Shown in pieces: positions 16,054-24,867 of a DNA stretch of 33,386 nt. Numbering within the stretch: position 1 is the stretch's first letter; every line of letters begins with the position of its first letter. Where the stretch lies: positions 1-33,386 of the forward strand of contig JAATGF010000014.1 in NCBI GenBank assembly GCA_015654795.1, in the 5' to 3' direction. The notes under the pieces are model-generated. The model was not told where the DNA came from. It made no database searches and saw nothing but the letters and a program-made list of their open reading frames with translations. Both the position numbers and the translations under genes were made by a program. This DNA comes from Bacteroidales bacterium (GTDB lineage: Bacteria > Bacteroidota > Bacteroidia > Bacteroidales > Prolixibacteraceae).

Positions 16054-17049
16054 ATGAGACCTGACTATATTTCACGAATATACAATCAATTTTTCAATCA
16101 AACGTTCACTTCAGAAACAGCACAAAAAGTACAACGCTGGATGATAGACGACAAGTGGGCGACCGAAAAAGATGATTCATTGCATGCAATTTGGGAAAAA
16201 TTGGAAGTACCGCCTGATCAATCGGTTGCTCATTCACTCAAAATTGTAAAATCTAAAATCAGGAAAGAAGAAAACAAGCATTCGCTGACCTATCTCACCA
16301 TTTTACGTATTGCCGCAGTCCTCGTACCTGTAGTGCTGTTGGTAGGCGGCTACTTTTATTTCACCGGAAGTACAAAAAACATAGAGGTATCGACCGTGAA
16401 CAACGAACAGAAACAATGTACACTGCCCGACGGCTCCATCGCATGGGTAAACTCCGGTAGTAAAATCAATTATTCTTCCCGGTTTAATGATACGATCCGA
16501 TTGGTTAATCTGGAAGGTGAAGCCTATTTTTCAGTCAAACCAAATAAAAAGAAACCCTTTGTTGTAAAGACAAAAGATTTAATTATAAAAGCCTTAGGTA
16601 CTGAATTTAATGTAAACTCTTATGTGTCAGACAGTCGATCTGTCGCTACCCTTAATCAGGGAAAGATTCAGGTAACGATTAACGGGGAAGAGAAAGGCCT
16701 TACAAGTGGCAGCTATATATTAAAACCCAATCAACAGTTAGCCTATAACAAAGATGACAAATCGGTATTGATTAACACTGTTACTGAAGAAGCTACGGGT
16801 TGGAAAGATGGGGTGCTCATTTTTCAGGATGCCACTTTTAACGATATCACAAATACCCTTCACCGGCACTTCAATGTGTCTTTTAAATACGATCCGGCAA
16901 GTTTTCAGGGAGATTTCTACTCCATGAAGTTTGTCAATCACGAAAGCATCGAACAGGTAATGGCTGTTTTGCAAGATGTTGTGGGAGGATTTTCCTATCA
17001 GAAGAAGGACAATGAAATTATAATCAGTATGGATGGACAATCCAAATAG
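16054..17049 (+). CDS. FecR-domain anti-sigma factor with DUF4974
   Basis: A 331-residue membrane protein. Residues 1-80 are cytoplasmic and bind the sigma factor; residues about 82-104 form one membrane segment (LTILRIAAVLVPVVLLVGGY). The periplasmic part starts with the FecR domain (about 110-210), showing CTLPDGSIAWVNSGSKINYS, LVNLEGEAYFSVKPNKKKPF and IIKALGTEFNVNSY. A DUF4974/STN-like domain (about 250-325) closes it with FNDITNTLHRHFNVSFKYD. It relays signals from the TonB-dependent receptor encoded 26 bp downstream to the sigma factor two genes upstream. All parts are in usual order and length. Confidence 0.94.
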   Translation: MRPDYISRIYNQFFNQTFTSETAQKVQRWMIDDKWATEKDDSLHAIWEKLEVPPDQSVAHSLKIVKSKIRKEENKHSLTYLTILRIAAVLVPVVLLVGGYFYFTGSTKNIEVSTVNNEQKQCTLPDGSIAWVNSGSKINYSSRFNDTIRLVNLEGEAYFSVKPNKKKPFVVKTKDLIIKALGTEFNVNSYVSDSRSVATLNQGKIQVTINGEEKGLTSGSYILKPNQQLAYNKDDKSVLINTVTEEATGWKDGVLIFQDATFNDITNTLHRHFNVSFKYDPASFQGDFYSMKFVNHESIEQVMAVLQDVVGGFSYQKKDNEIIISMDGQSK

Positions 17050-17075
17050 ATAATAAATATTCAAAACTATAAAAA

Positions 17076-19721
17076 ATGCACAAAATCACGACCGTGTGTG
17101 ATCTGAAATTCAGTCCTGCTAAGATCCTAATGCTCATATTTGTTCTTTTCGGCACCTTTTCGGCAATGGCACAAAATGCAAGGATAACCTTAACAGGCCG
17201 CGACATTGCAATCAAACAAGCATTCGAGCAAATCGAAGTTCAAAGCAAATATACCATTGCCTATAACCAAACCAGGTTCGATATTGAAAAGAAAATATCC
17301 GTAACTATCAGGAATGAAAGCCTGGACAAAGCTTTGTCTGAAATACTGAAAGGCACAGGCTTCACCTATAAAATAAACGGGAAACACATCATTATTACTC
17401 CTGAAAAGGAAAACAAGAAGAATAAAACATCGAAGCAGGAACCTCGACAGACTATCAGGGGCGTGGTAACCGACGAAGCATCAAGCGCCCCAATCCCTTA
17501 TGTTGCAGTCGTGCTGTTAAATACCGATCCGCAACGGGGAACAGTAACCGATAGCCTGGGGCAATTCAGGTTTAATCAACTTCCGGTTGGGAGATACGAC
17601 ATTCAGACATCCAGTATTGGCTATGAGCCTGCCATTATCCGTGAAATCCTGCTAAGCTCGGCCAAGGAAGCATTTTGCGAAGTTTCGCTTAAGGAACACA
17701 CTCTAAATATTGACGAGGTTGTTGTGCGTCCAACAATCAATAAGGAGAAACCATTAAATCCGATGACATTGGCCGGAGGACGCATGCTTAGTGTGGAAGA
17801 GGCAAGCCGGTACGCGGGTGGTTTCGATGATCCTGCAAGGCTTGTTTCATCATTTGCCGGAGTGGCCGGAAATGTATCAACAAATGCTATTTCTATCCGC
17901 GGAAATTCGCCCCAATTTTTACAATGGAAACTGGAAGGCGTGGAAATACCCAATCCAACGCACTTTGCCGATATGATTGGTGTGGGTGGAGGATTGTTCT
18001 CTGCATTGAGTAGCCAGGTAATGGGGAATTCCGACTTTTTAAATGGAGCTTTCACTGCAGAATATAGTAATGCCCTTTCGGGAGTATTCGACATGACCAT
18101 GAGGAATGGTAACAACGAGAAATACGAACATGCCTTTCAGGCCGGTTTGTTGGGCTTTGATTTTGCTTCGGAAGGGCCACTAGGCCGGAAAAACAAAAGT
18201 TCGTACCTGTTCAATTACCGATATTCTACAACAGGGATATTAGGGGCGCTTGCTGACAATATGAACATTGCCTACCAGGATTTCTCATTCAAGCTGAATG
18301 TCCCGACCCGTAAAGCCGGGACATTCTCATTATGGGGAATTGGTTTATCTGATGCCAATAAATCAGATATAACTTCCGACAAAACCCAATGGGAAACCTA
18401 TGCCGATCGTGAAAAATCGAAAACAAAAATGGCAAAAGGTGCCGGAGGAATTACCCATAAATATCTATTAAATAATAGTGTCTATATTAAAACATCCCTG
18501 GCTGCCACCTATACCAACAACCATCCACAGATAGATCAATTGCTTCCAGGTAGTGATACGAACTATCAAACCATGGTTGACATGAAAAATACAAACTGGG
18601 ATATCGTTTTCAGTTCATACCTCAACACAAAATTATCTTCCAAACATACCAACCGGACTGGTATTACAATTACAGGGCTTCAGTATAACCTCAATTTCAA
18701 TTTAAGCCCGGAGTTTGGGTTGGATAAGCCCATGGAAAAAATTGCACAGGGGAATGGATTTAATGCAGTGGTTTCAGTATTTAGCAGCTCAGTAATAAAC
18801 CTGAGCAACCATGTAACCGCAAATTTTGGACTAACGACACAACTGTTCACTTTAAATAACAATTGGGCTATAGAACCACGTCTTGGATTAAAGTGGAACA
18901 TAATGCCAAATCAATCGCTGGCAATCGCGTATGGGTTACACAGCCGACGGGAGAAATTGGACTATTATTACATCAAAACACCCGAAAACGGAGATAAAAA
19001 TGTGAACAAGAACCTAGATTTTGCCCGGGCGCATCATGTGGTATTGGCCTACGACCGGAGTATCTCACCAATCGTTCATTTGAAAGTTGAACCTTATTTC
19101 CAGTATTTATTTGATGTTCCGGTAGAGCCAGGTACATCGTTTTCAATCATCAATCATGCCGATTATTACCTCGACCGTCAATTAGTAAATGGAGGAAAAG
19201 GACGAAACTATGGGGTTGACATTACGATGGAACGTTATTTGAACAAGGGATATTACGGAATGTTTACCGGATCAGTATTTAAATCGGAATATAGTGGAGG
19301 CGACCATATCTGGCGGGATACAAGAAATGACCGACGGTTTATTTTCAATGTTTTGGGAGGGAAAGAATGGAAATGTGGGAAACAAAATCAAAATATTTTC
19401 AGTACAAATATCCGGCTATCCTATCAGGGAGGTGACCGATATACTCCTGTTGATGAGGCTGCATCGCTCGAAAAGAAGAATATTATTTATGACGAGACAC
19501 AGGCATTCAGCAAACAATATTTACCTGCCTTAACATCGGATTTAAACATTAGCTATAGGATGAACAAAAAGAAAGTATCTCACGAGTTCGCTCTTAAAAT
19601 TCTGAATCTCACCGGATATACCGGTCAGCATGGGTATCAGTACAATGAGCAAACACAAAAAATTGAGAAAATAGACGTTATTGGTATACTGCCCAACATC
19701 AGTTACAAGATTCAATTTTAA
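17076..19721 (+). CDS. TonB-dependent receptor/transducer with STN domain
   Basis: An 881-residue outer-membrane protein. The signal peptide ends near AMAQ (residue 33). An STN domain follows (about 35-108, ITLTGRDIAIKQAFEQIEVQ), which is the signalling module of FecA-like transducers. A carboxypeptidase-regulatory-like domain (about 127-208, IRGVVTDEASSAPIPYVAVV) precedes the plug (about 225-365, with AISIRGNSPQFLQWKLEGVE). The rest is the 22-strand barrel, ending in ISYKIQF with a terminal Phe. There is no SusD partner gene beside it, so a glycan role is not indicated; iron complexes, cofactors or peptides are possible. It is smaller than SusC proteins. The gene is the last of the sigma-factor operon and should both import a ligand and report its presence. 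Confidence 0.94.
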   Translation: MHKITTVCDLKFSPAKILMLIFVLFGTFSAMAQNARITLTGRDIAIKQAFEQIEVQSKYTIAYNQTRFDIEKKISVTIRNESLDKALSEILKGTGFTYKINGKHIIITPEKENKKNKTSKQEPRQTIRGVVTDEASSAPIPYVAVVLLNTDPQRGTVTDSLGQFRFNQLPVGRYDIQTSSIGYEPAIIREILLSSAKEAFCEVSLKEHTLNIDEVVVRPTINKEKPLNPMTLAGGRMLSVEEASRYAGGFDDPARLVSSFAGVAGNVSTNAISIRGNSPQFLQWKLEGVEIPNPTHFADMIGVGGGLFSALSSQVMGNSDFLNGAFTAEYSNALSGVFDMTMRNGNNEKYEHAFQAGLLGFDFASEGPLGRKNKSSYLFNYRYSTTGILGALADNMNIAYQDFSFKLNVPTRKAGTFSLWGIGLSDANKSDITSDKTQWETYADREKSKTKMAKGAGGITHKYLLNNSVYIKTSLAATYTNNHPQIDQLLPGSDTNYQTMVDMKNTNWDIVFSSYLNTKLSSKHTNRTGITITGLQYNLNFNLSPEFGLDKPMEKIAQGNGFNAVVSVFSSSVINLSNHVTANFGLTTQLFTLNNNWAIEPRLGLKWNIMPNQSLAIAYGLHSRREKLDYYYIKTPENGDKNVNKNLDFARAHHVVLAYDRSISPIVHLKVEPYFQYLFDVPVEPGTSFSIINHADYYLDRQLVNGGKGRNYGVDITMERYLNKGYYGMFTGSVFKSEYSGGDHIWRDTRNDRRFIFNVLGGKEWKCGKQNQNIFSTNIRLSYQGGDRYTPVDEAASLEKKNIIYDETQAFSKQYLPALTSDLNISYRMNKKKVSHEFALKILNLTGYTGQHGYQYNEQTQKIEKIDVIGILPNISYKIQF

Positions 19722-20107
19722 TATTAGTGATTTGGATCAGATTGAACCTATTTTTCATGCGTTTATAATTTGATTCTTAGTTGCCGCATGGAATCGAAGA
19801 TCAGCATAGCTAATAGCCAAATAATCATTCTTGTTTTGTATGAAGTTTATTCTCATCCTTTTTAGAATGTTATTGTATCTCCCATAAGGTGAACGATTTT
19901 ATGGATCAAGACAAATATCTGGGGGAATGAATTTTTGATCGATCCTGAAACGAGCATGGCGATAACCACAAAAAGAGATAAATCGCAGATCGGCGTAACA
20001 ATAATCCATCAGCTGATAAATGCGAGTTCCACACCGCAGACTCGGAACGAAAGAATGGCAACTCTTAATACAAATTGAATATTAATAACTTACAAAAATT
20101 TAAATGT
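19722..20107. other. Intergenic stretch between TonB receptor and histidine kinase genes
   Basis: About 385 bp, A/T-rich, without a credible gene or clear terminator. A TATAATTTG at about 19766-19774 resembles the TAnnTTTG promoter box with one extra base. The frame of the kinase gene extends back to a TTG at 20075, which I regard as less likely than the GTG at 20108. Confidence 0.4.
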
Positions 20108-21694
20108 GTGAATAAACGCATCATCATCGGTTTGGTGTTTCTAATGGGAATTTCGCTGCTTGGCATAGTAGCGGTTCAATTCTATTGGTTTAACAATTCG
20201 GTGGAAGTCAGAAATGAACTCTTTGACCGGTCAGTCAATGAAGCCTTGAATAAAGCGGTTCGCCGGCTCGAAACTGGTTATGATCTGCGCATTCTTAGCA
20301 ATGTGGCCTCCGATGATTCAACAGAATGGGATATGAATGTACCCTCTCCTCCTCCTCCCCCGTTTCCTCCTTTCGAAGACATTGATGTAATGATTAACAA
20401 TGACAGTATCAATGGAAGAATCAGTGTTACAACGTCTAAGACGGGGAAACTAAAATCGGGAAATCATCAGATAAGAATAAAATCCTTTTTCTCGGGATCC
20501 CGGAAACGGACCAGAATCAATAAGGATAGTCTCCTGATAAATAATGACACAATATTATCGTCGGGATTCCCGGTAATCGGGAAAGACATGGCGAAGAAGA
20601 TGGAACAACTCGAAGCCTTGTCAAAACAAATTACTTACGAATATAAAGGTTGGGAGACAGGCCGACACATCGACGAAAAACAGTTAAGAAATCTGATTAA
20701 AGAGGAATTGATGGATCGGGCAATTCCCATCGATTTTACTTTTACAATTACTTCGGGGGATAGTGTTACAAATAAAGCCGCAAAAACTGCGGATCTGAAG
20801 AGGTGGTATAAAGTCAACCTTTTCCCCAACGATGTGTTTCGTAAAAATCTTGAGTTAGCGGTATACTTTCCCGACAGAAATGTTTTTATCGGGCGTACAA
20901 CTTCGCTGTTGCTTGGTCTTTCGGTGGCGTTTACACTTATTATCTTTCTCACCTTCCTGTTGAGTATGTTTTTGATTATCCGGCAGAAAAAAATATCAGA
21001 AATGAAGTCAGATTTTATAAATAATATGACGCATGAATTTAAAACCCCGATTGCGACCATTTCGATTGCGGCCGACTCAATAGCAAATGAAAAGGTTATC
21101 AATAATGAAAAGAAAGTCAGGTTCTTTACGGGGATGATTAAAAAAGAGAATGTCAGGATGAACGAACAGGTTGAACGAATCCTTCAGATTGCCCGGCTGG
21201 ACAGAAAAGAGTTTGAATTCAATTTTCAGGCCGTAAATGTTCATGAATTGATTGAAGACGCCATAAAAGGGATATTGCTCCAGGTCGAGAAAAAGGGAGG
21301 TAAAATTGTCACTAAACTGGAGGCGGTCAATCCTGTTGTGACAACTGATCCGGTTCACTTTACAAGTCTGCTTTACAACCTGTTAGATAATGCAAATAAA
21401 TATTCGCCCGAAGCTCCTTTAATTACAGTATCAACGATTAATTGTCCAAAAGGAATTTATTTATCCGTAGAGGACACTGGTATCGGAATGAGCAAAGCTG
21501 TACAGGCCAGGATTTTTGACAAATTCTATCGTCTTCCTTCCGGTAATATTCACAATGTAAAAGGTTTTGGTCTGGGCTTAAGTTATGTGAAGGCAATTCT
21601 GGAAGCCAACAACGGAAGCATTAAAGTGTATAGTGAACCCGGGAAAGGGAGCAAGTTTGTTGTTTTCGTCCCATTCTTAATTAACAAACAATGA
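20108..21694 (+). CDS. Membrane sensor histidine kinase
   Basis: A 528-residue kinase from the GTG start chosen here, which gives the family-like MNKRIIIGLVFLMGISLLGI. An earlier TTG at 20075 would add 11 residues; no ATG is in frame near the start. Membrane segments lie at about 4-27 and 268-293, bracketing a periplasmic sensor of roughly 240 residues. That region contains a proline run (PSPPPPPFPPF, about 79-89). The cytoplasmic part has the H box SDFINNMTHEFKTPIATISI with His309, the N box LLYNLLDNANKYSPEAP, the G1 box VEDTGIGMS, the F box IFDKFYRLPSGN and the G2 box VKGFGLGLSYVKAI. No clear HAMP domain is seen. The partner regulator overlaps by 4 bp. The signal is unknown. Confidence 0.93.
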   Translation: MNKRIIIGLVFLMGISLLGIVAVQFYWFNNSVEVRNELFDRSVNEALNKAVRRLETGYDLRILSNVASDDSTEWDMNVPSPPPPPFPPFEDIDVMINNDSINGRISVTTSKTGKLKSGNHQIRIKSFFSGSRKRTRINKDSLLINNDTILSSGFPVIGKDMAKKMEQLEALSKQITYEYKGWETGRHIDEKQLRNLIKEELMDRAIPIDFTFTITSGDSVTNKAAKTADLKRWYKVNLFPNDVFRKNLELAVYFPDRNVFIGRTTSLLLGLSVAFTLIIFLTFLLSMFLIIRQKKISEMKSDFINNMTHEFKTPIATISIAADSIANEKVINNEKKVRFFTGMIKKENVRMNEQVERILQIARLDRKEFEFNFQAVNVHELIEDAIKGILLQVEKKGGKIVTKLEAVNPVVTTDPVHFTSLLYNLLDNANKYSPEAPLITVSTINCPKGIYLSVEDTGIGMSKAVQARIFDKFYRLPSGNIHNVKGFGLGLSYVKAILEANNGSIKVYSEPGKGSKFVVFVPFLINKQ

Positions 21695-22383
21695 GCCAAA
21701 AAAAGTCTATCTTTTTTGTTGAAGACGATCTCAGTTTTGGAGCCGTTTTAAAATCCTATCTTGAAATCTGTAATTTTTCGATCACATGGCTCGATGACGG
21801 CAAACACGCGGTTAGCGCCTTTAAAGAAGGAACATACGATTTATGCCTGCTTGATGTGATGCTTCCCCATGTTGACGGGTTTTCGATCGGGCGGGAGATC
21901 AGGTCAATAGATTCAAATATTCCGATGATTTACCTGACTGCAAAATCACTAAAAGAAGACATTATTACCGGTTATCGGTTAGGGGCCGATGATTATATTA
22001 TCAAACCTTTTGATGCAGATGTATTGCTTTACAAAATTGCTGTGGTACTTAAAAGATCGGATGGGCCCAACAGTACTGCTAATCAGATATTTCAAATCGG
22101 GAAGTATATTTTCGATCCTCATCTGCGCGAAATAAAACTTGAAGGAACAAAACAATTGCTCAGTCCCAAAGAGTCAGCATTGCTCAAATTACTCTGCGAA
22201 CATAAAAACGAATTGCTGACGCGCGAAATCGCATTAAAAAGAATCTGGGGCGATGATGGCTATTTCACGACGCGCAGCATGGATGTGTTCATTACCAAAC
22301 TAAGGAAATACCTTAAGGATGATCCATCTATCGAAATCCGTAATATTCACGGTAGCGGATTTATAATGACACATAACTGCTAA
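21691..22383 (+). CDS. OmpR-family response regulator
   Basis: A 230-residue two-domain regulator. The receiver (about 5-120) has the acidic pair at 11-13 (VEDD), the phospho-acceptor Asp55 (LCLLDVMLP), Thr83 (IYLTAKS) and Lys105 (YIIKPFD). The winged-helix Trans_reg_C domain (about 130-228) includes LLSPKESALLKLLCEHKNEL, LLTREIALKRIWGDDGYFTT and RSMDVFITKLRKYLKDDPSI, ending in IRNIHGSGF. The start ATG overlaps the kinase stop (ATGA), showing translational coupling. An 11-bp tandem repeat about 120 bp downstream could be a binding target for it, though no evidence links them beyond proximity. Confidence 0.95.
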   Translation: MSQKKSIFFVEDDLSFGAVLKSYLEICNFSITWLDDGKHAVSAFKEGTYDLCLLDVMLPHVDGFSIGREIRSIDSNIPMIYLTAKSLKEDIITGYRLGADDYIIKPFDADVLLYKIAVVLKRSDGPNSTANQIFQIGKYIFDPHLREIKLEGTKQLLSPKESALLKLLCEHKNELLTREIALKRIWGDDGYFTTRSMDVFITKLRKYLKDDPSIEIRNIHGSGFIMTHNC

Positions 22384-22408
22384 TCGTCAAAAATAATCTG
22401 CGATTAGC
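22379..22408 (+). terminator. Inverted repeat at the response-regulator stop codon
   Basis: GCTAATCG (22379-22386) and CGATTAGC (22401-22408) are perfect 8-bp arms around a 14-base loop, and the TAA stop of the regulator lies within the first arm. The position suggests transcript end or protection. There is no clear T run, so the call is tentative. Confidence 0.4.
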
Positions 22409-22809
22409 TTCGCTGATTTTCAATTCATCTCCTTTTGCAGTATTTACGCCATGCTCGTTTCACAATTGTCCATTATGCCAAGAATCTTTATCAAACCAGG
22501 AACGAATCAAACACGAATCAGGTACGAATCAAATACGAATCAAACATGACGAGGGAAAGAGACGAAGCCATCTGATTTATTTACTTCACTTATGATAAAT
22601 ATATATTGAAATTGCACTGCGCTTCAAAGTCCGCAGATCCCGTATTGGCAAAAGATGACATTTATTTATTCCCATTATTTGTGGACAAACTAAGCCGAAA
22701 AAATGATGATGTAAACAGGTTGATTAAAAAATGTGTATATTAGCACTAATATTTTTAGTTGTATGATTTGAATTTGCTGTCTGTATTACCAAACTCATTC
22801 TCAAACAAT
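22384..22809. other. Intergenic stretch holding a tandem repeat and leader of the small gene
   Basis: Besides the inverted repeat at its left end and the four-copy tandem repeat at 22502-22545, I see no gene. An ATG at 22759 is in frame with the small downstream gene, but its extra 17 residues (MYDLNLLSVLPNSFSNN) do not look like part of the domain. An A/T-rich stretch at 22717-22770 is the likely promoter region, without a perfect consensus. Confidence 0.45.
22502..22545. repeat. Four tandem 11-bp repeats
   Basis: Four adjacent units begin at 22502, 22513, 22524 and 22535: ACGAATCAAAC, ACGAATCAGGT, ACGAATCAAAT, ACGAATCAAAC. ACGAATCA is unchanged in all four. The 11-bp period is about one helical turn, so any protein bound would line up on one face of the DNA. 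It lies between the response regulator and the LOTUS-like gene. Confidence 0.85.
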
Positions 22810-23025
22810 ATGGAAACAACTAACAGAGAAGTTTTAATAGAAGCCATAGCCGATTGTGCTAAAACGGATGGATGGGCTAATCTCGCCGAAGTTGGAGTTG
22901 CCCTTCGATCAAAAGGTGTTAAATATGGTAAATTGTCGAAATTCATCCTTGATTTTTCTGATATCCTCGAAACAAAAGTTGACGAAATAAGACAACCTCC
23001 GGTTATATATGCCCGATTAAAGTAA
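22810..23025 (+). CDS. Small stand-alone LOTUS/OST-HTH-like protein
   Basis: A 71-residue protein from the ATG at 22810 (METTNREVLIEAIADCAKTD). It consists almost only of one winged-helix-like domain: DGWANLAEVGVALRSKGVKY, then GKLSKFILDFSDILETKVDE and a final strand VIYARLK. This matches the OST-HTH/LOTUS pattern (GWxxLxxxG-LR, then KLSxF--F-DIxE, then VYxRL). LOTUS domains bind RNA, with G-rich or quadruplex RNA reported for some, and in bacteria they often follow an NYN ribonuclease domain. Here no nuclease is attached. It may be a solo RNA-binding protein. The in-frame ATG 51 bp upstream is less likely because the domain fits the shorter form. Confidence 0.72.
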   Translation: METTNREVLIEAIADCAKTDGWANLAEVGVALRSKGVKYGKLSKFILDFSDILETKVDEIRQPPVIYARLK

Positions 23026-23037
23026 GATTAATGAAAA

Positions 23038-23076
23038 CAGGAAGAGAAATGCCGGTTTAACCGTTTGGTTTTCCTG
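23038..23076 (+). terminator. Nested inverted repeat after the small gene
   Basis: Outer arms CAGGAA (23038-23043) and TTCCTG (23071-23076) enclose an inner palindrome CGGTT-T-AACCG (23053-23063). It begins 12 bp after the stop of the LOTUS-like gene. It may end that transcript, but lacks a T run. Confidence 0.3.
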
Positions 23077-23248
23077 CACCGGTTATCCATCAATCTGATT
23101 TACAAATTCTTCTGTAAAGCGCTGATTTTGGCTTATCAGATAGGTTTTCTGTTTAGATTCGCGTCCCCGAATCAGGGCGAAAATTTAATACAGCAATATT
23201 CCTCCGATTAATAAAATCGTAACCTGCCATTTTCTGGAGCAGAAACAT

Positions 23249-23256
23249 TACTTTTG
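23249..23256 (+). promoter_or_regulatory. Candidate -7 promoter element of the nadB operon
   Basis: TACTTTTG is a perfect TAnnTTTG match. Transcription would start near 23263, 27 bases before the nadB ATG at 23290. A GGAGGG at 23271-23276 lies in the leader, 13 bases from the ATG. No good upstream TTTG box was found. The element includes the TTG at 23254, which extends the nadB frame upstream, so that TTG is unlikely to be a start codon. Confidence 0.5.
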
Positions 23257-23289
23257 TCGCTCATTAATCCGGAGGGAGCTTGTCTTTCA

Positions 23290-24867
23290 ATGAAAACCCT
23301 TACATTTGATTTTATTGTAGTTGGAAGCGGTCTGGCAGGTTTACTTGCCGCTTTTCATGCCGCTGATTATGGCAGTGTTGCACTCATATCCAAATCTGAA
23401 CTCGATATCAGTAATTCATATCATGCTCAGGGGGGAATTGCTGCTGCGATTGGGGAGGATGATCATCCTCGCTTCCATTTTGAAGATACATTAATTGCAG
23501 GACGCAATTTATGCGACCACGATGCCGTTTCACTTCTTGTAAACAAAGGCCTCGAACGAGTTAACGAACTCATTGAAAGAGGTATGGAGTTTGATAAAGA
23601 TGAAGAAGGGCACCTTAAATTAGGTCTTGAAGGTGGTCATTCCCGACGCAGAATTCTGCATGCCGATGGGGATGCGACCGGGAAAATGATCACCAGCTTT
23701 ATGCTAAAAGAAGTATTGGCCAAACCTGGGATAACAACTTTTGAGTACTGTGCCGCTCTGAAAATAATTGTGGAAGAGAACGTTTGTAAAGGTATCCAGA
23801 CATTGCAATATACTGACGGCGAAAATATTATATTTCTTGGTAAAGCCACAATACTGGCTACAGGGGGACTTTCACGTCTGTATTCACGCTCAACAAATCC
23901 TTATACAGCAACGGGAGACGGGATCGCACTTGCATGGCAGGCTGGCGCGCGCCTCGCGGATATGGAATTCATACAGTTTCATCCGACAGCGCTTTCAATT
24001 CCCGGAGAGGAAGCTTACCTGATCAGTGAAGCAGTAAGGGGTGAAGGCGCTCATTTACTTGATGTAAACGGCGTTCGATTTATGCCTGGTTTGCATCCGT
24101 TGGCAGAACTTGCCCCGCGCGATGTCGTTTCTTCAGCAATTTTCAAAAGAATGCAAGAGACTGGTTCCAATGTTTTTCTCAGTTTGAGGCATCTCCATAA
24201 CGAAGATCTTATCGAACGGTTTCACTCGATCGATGCTCATCTCAGACCTTTAGGCATAAATTTGCTAACCGACTTAATTCCAATTGCCCCGGCGGCACAT
24301 TATATGGTAGGAGGCGTCAGAACAGATATTTGGGGGCAGACCAATATTCCAGGTCTTTTTGCGTGCGGAGAAGTAGCCGCAACGGGAGTAATGGGAGCAA
24401 ACCGACTCGCAAGCAACTCTCTGCTTGAATGTCTCGTCTATGGTAAAAGAGCAATTGAAAAAGCAAGAAACTTAAATAATATCAGTATACCGTTGACTTC
24501 AAAACAAAAAACGATCGTGCTTTGCCCGGAAACGGATAACGAGTTTCTGGAAGTAAAAAATAAACTGGCCAATATCATGAGCGATCAGGTTGGGATTGTT
24601 CGCGATGCAACAGGCCTTGAATCGGCACTTGCACAAATTGAGGCAATTGCAGAACATTATAAAGAATCGGAAACCGATTATAATCATCATAAAATAATCA
24701 ACCTCACCGACATCTGCCGATTAATTACTCTTTCGGCTATTGAACGAAAAGAGAGTAGGGGCGGACATGTCAGGATTGATTTTCCTTTTGAGATCGAAGA
24801 AGAGCTGCACCATATTATTCAGAAAAAAGATAACAAAATTCAATACGAAGCGGTCAGAATATCATGA
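23290..24867 (+). CDS. nadB: L-aspartate oxidase
   Basis: A 525-residue flavoprotein that oxidises L-aspartate to iminoaspartate, the first step of NAD synthesis from aspartate, in the cytoplasm. The FAD-binding dinucleotide fold begins at once (FIVVGSGLAGLLAAFHAADY, with Gly12, Gly14 and Gly17). Other family motifs are NSYHAQGGIAAAIG, GGHSRRRILHADGDATGKMI, IQFHPTALS (His231), SEAVRGEGAHLLD, HYMVGGVRTD and GEVAATGVMGANRLASNSLL. The helical C-terminal domain is present, so the length is normal. The ATG at 23290 is chosen over the TTG at 23254 because the fold starts here and a promoter element covers that TTG. The stop overlaps nadC by 4 bp (ATGA). No nadA lies in the window, so the quinolinate synthase must be elsewhere. 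Confidence 0.96.
   Translation: MKTLTFDFIVVGSGLAGLLAAFHAADYGSVALISKSELDISNSYHAQGGIAAAIGEDDHPRFHFEDTLIAGRNLCDHDAVSLLVNKGLERVNELIERGMEFDKDEEGHLKLGLEGGHSRRRILHADGDATGKMITSFMLKEVLAKPGITTFEYCAALKIIVEENVCKGIQTLQYTDGENIIFLGKATILATGGLSRLYSRSTNPYTATGDGIALAWQAGARLADMEFIQFHPTALSIPGEEAYLISEAVRGEGAHLLDVNGVRFMPGLHPLAELAPRDVVSSAIFKRMQETGSNVFLSLRHLHNEDLIERFHSIDAHLRPLGINLLTDLIPIAPAAHYMVGGVRTDIWGQTNIPGLFACGEVAATGVMGANRLASNSLLECLVYGKRAIEKARNLNNISIPLTSKQKTIVLCPETDNEFLEVKNKLANIMSDQVGIVRDATGLESALAQIEAIAEHYKESETDYNHHKIINLTDICRLITLSAIERKESRGGHVRIDFPFEIEEELHHIIQKKDNKIQYEAVRIS

Noticed and set aside
17621..18115. Minus-strand frame of 164 codons
   Set aside because: It is antisense to the plug domain of the TonB-dependent receptor.
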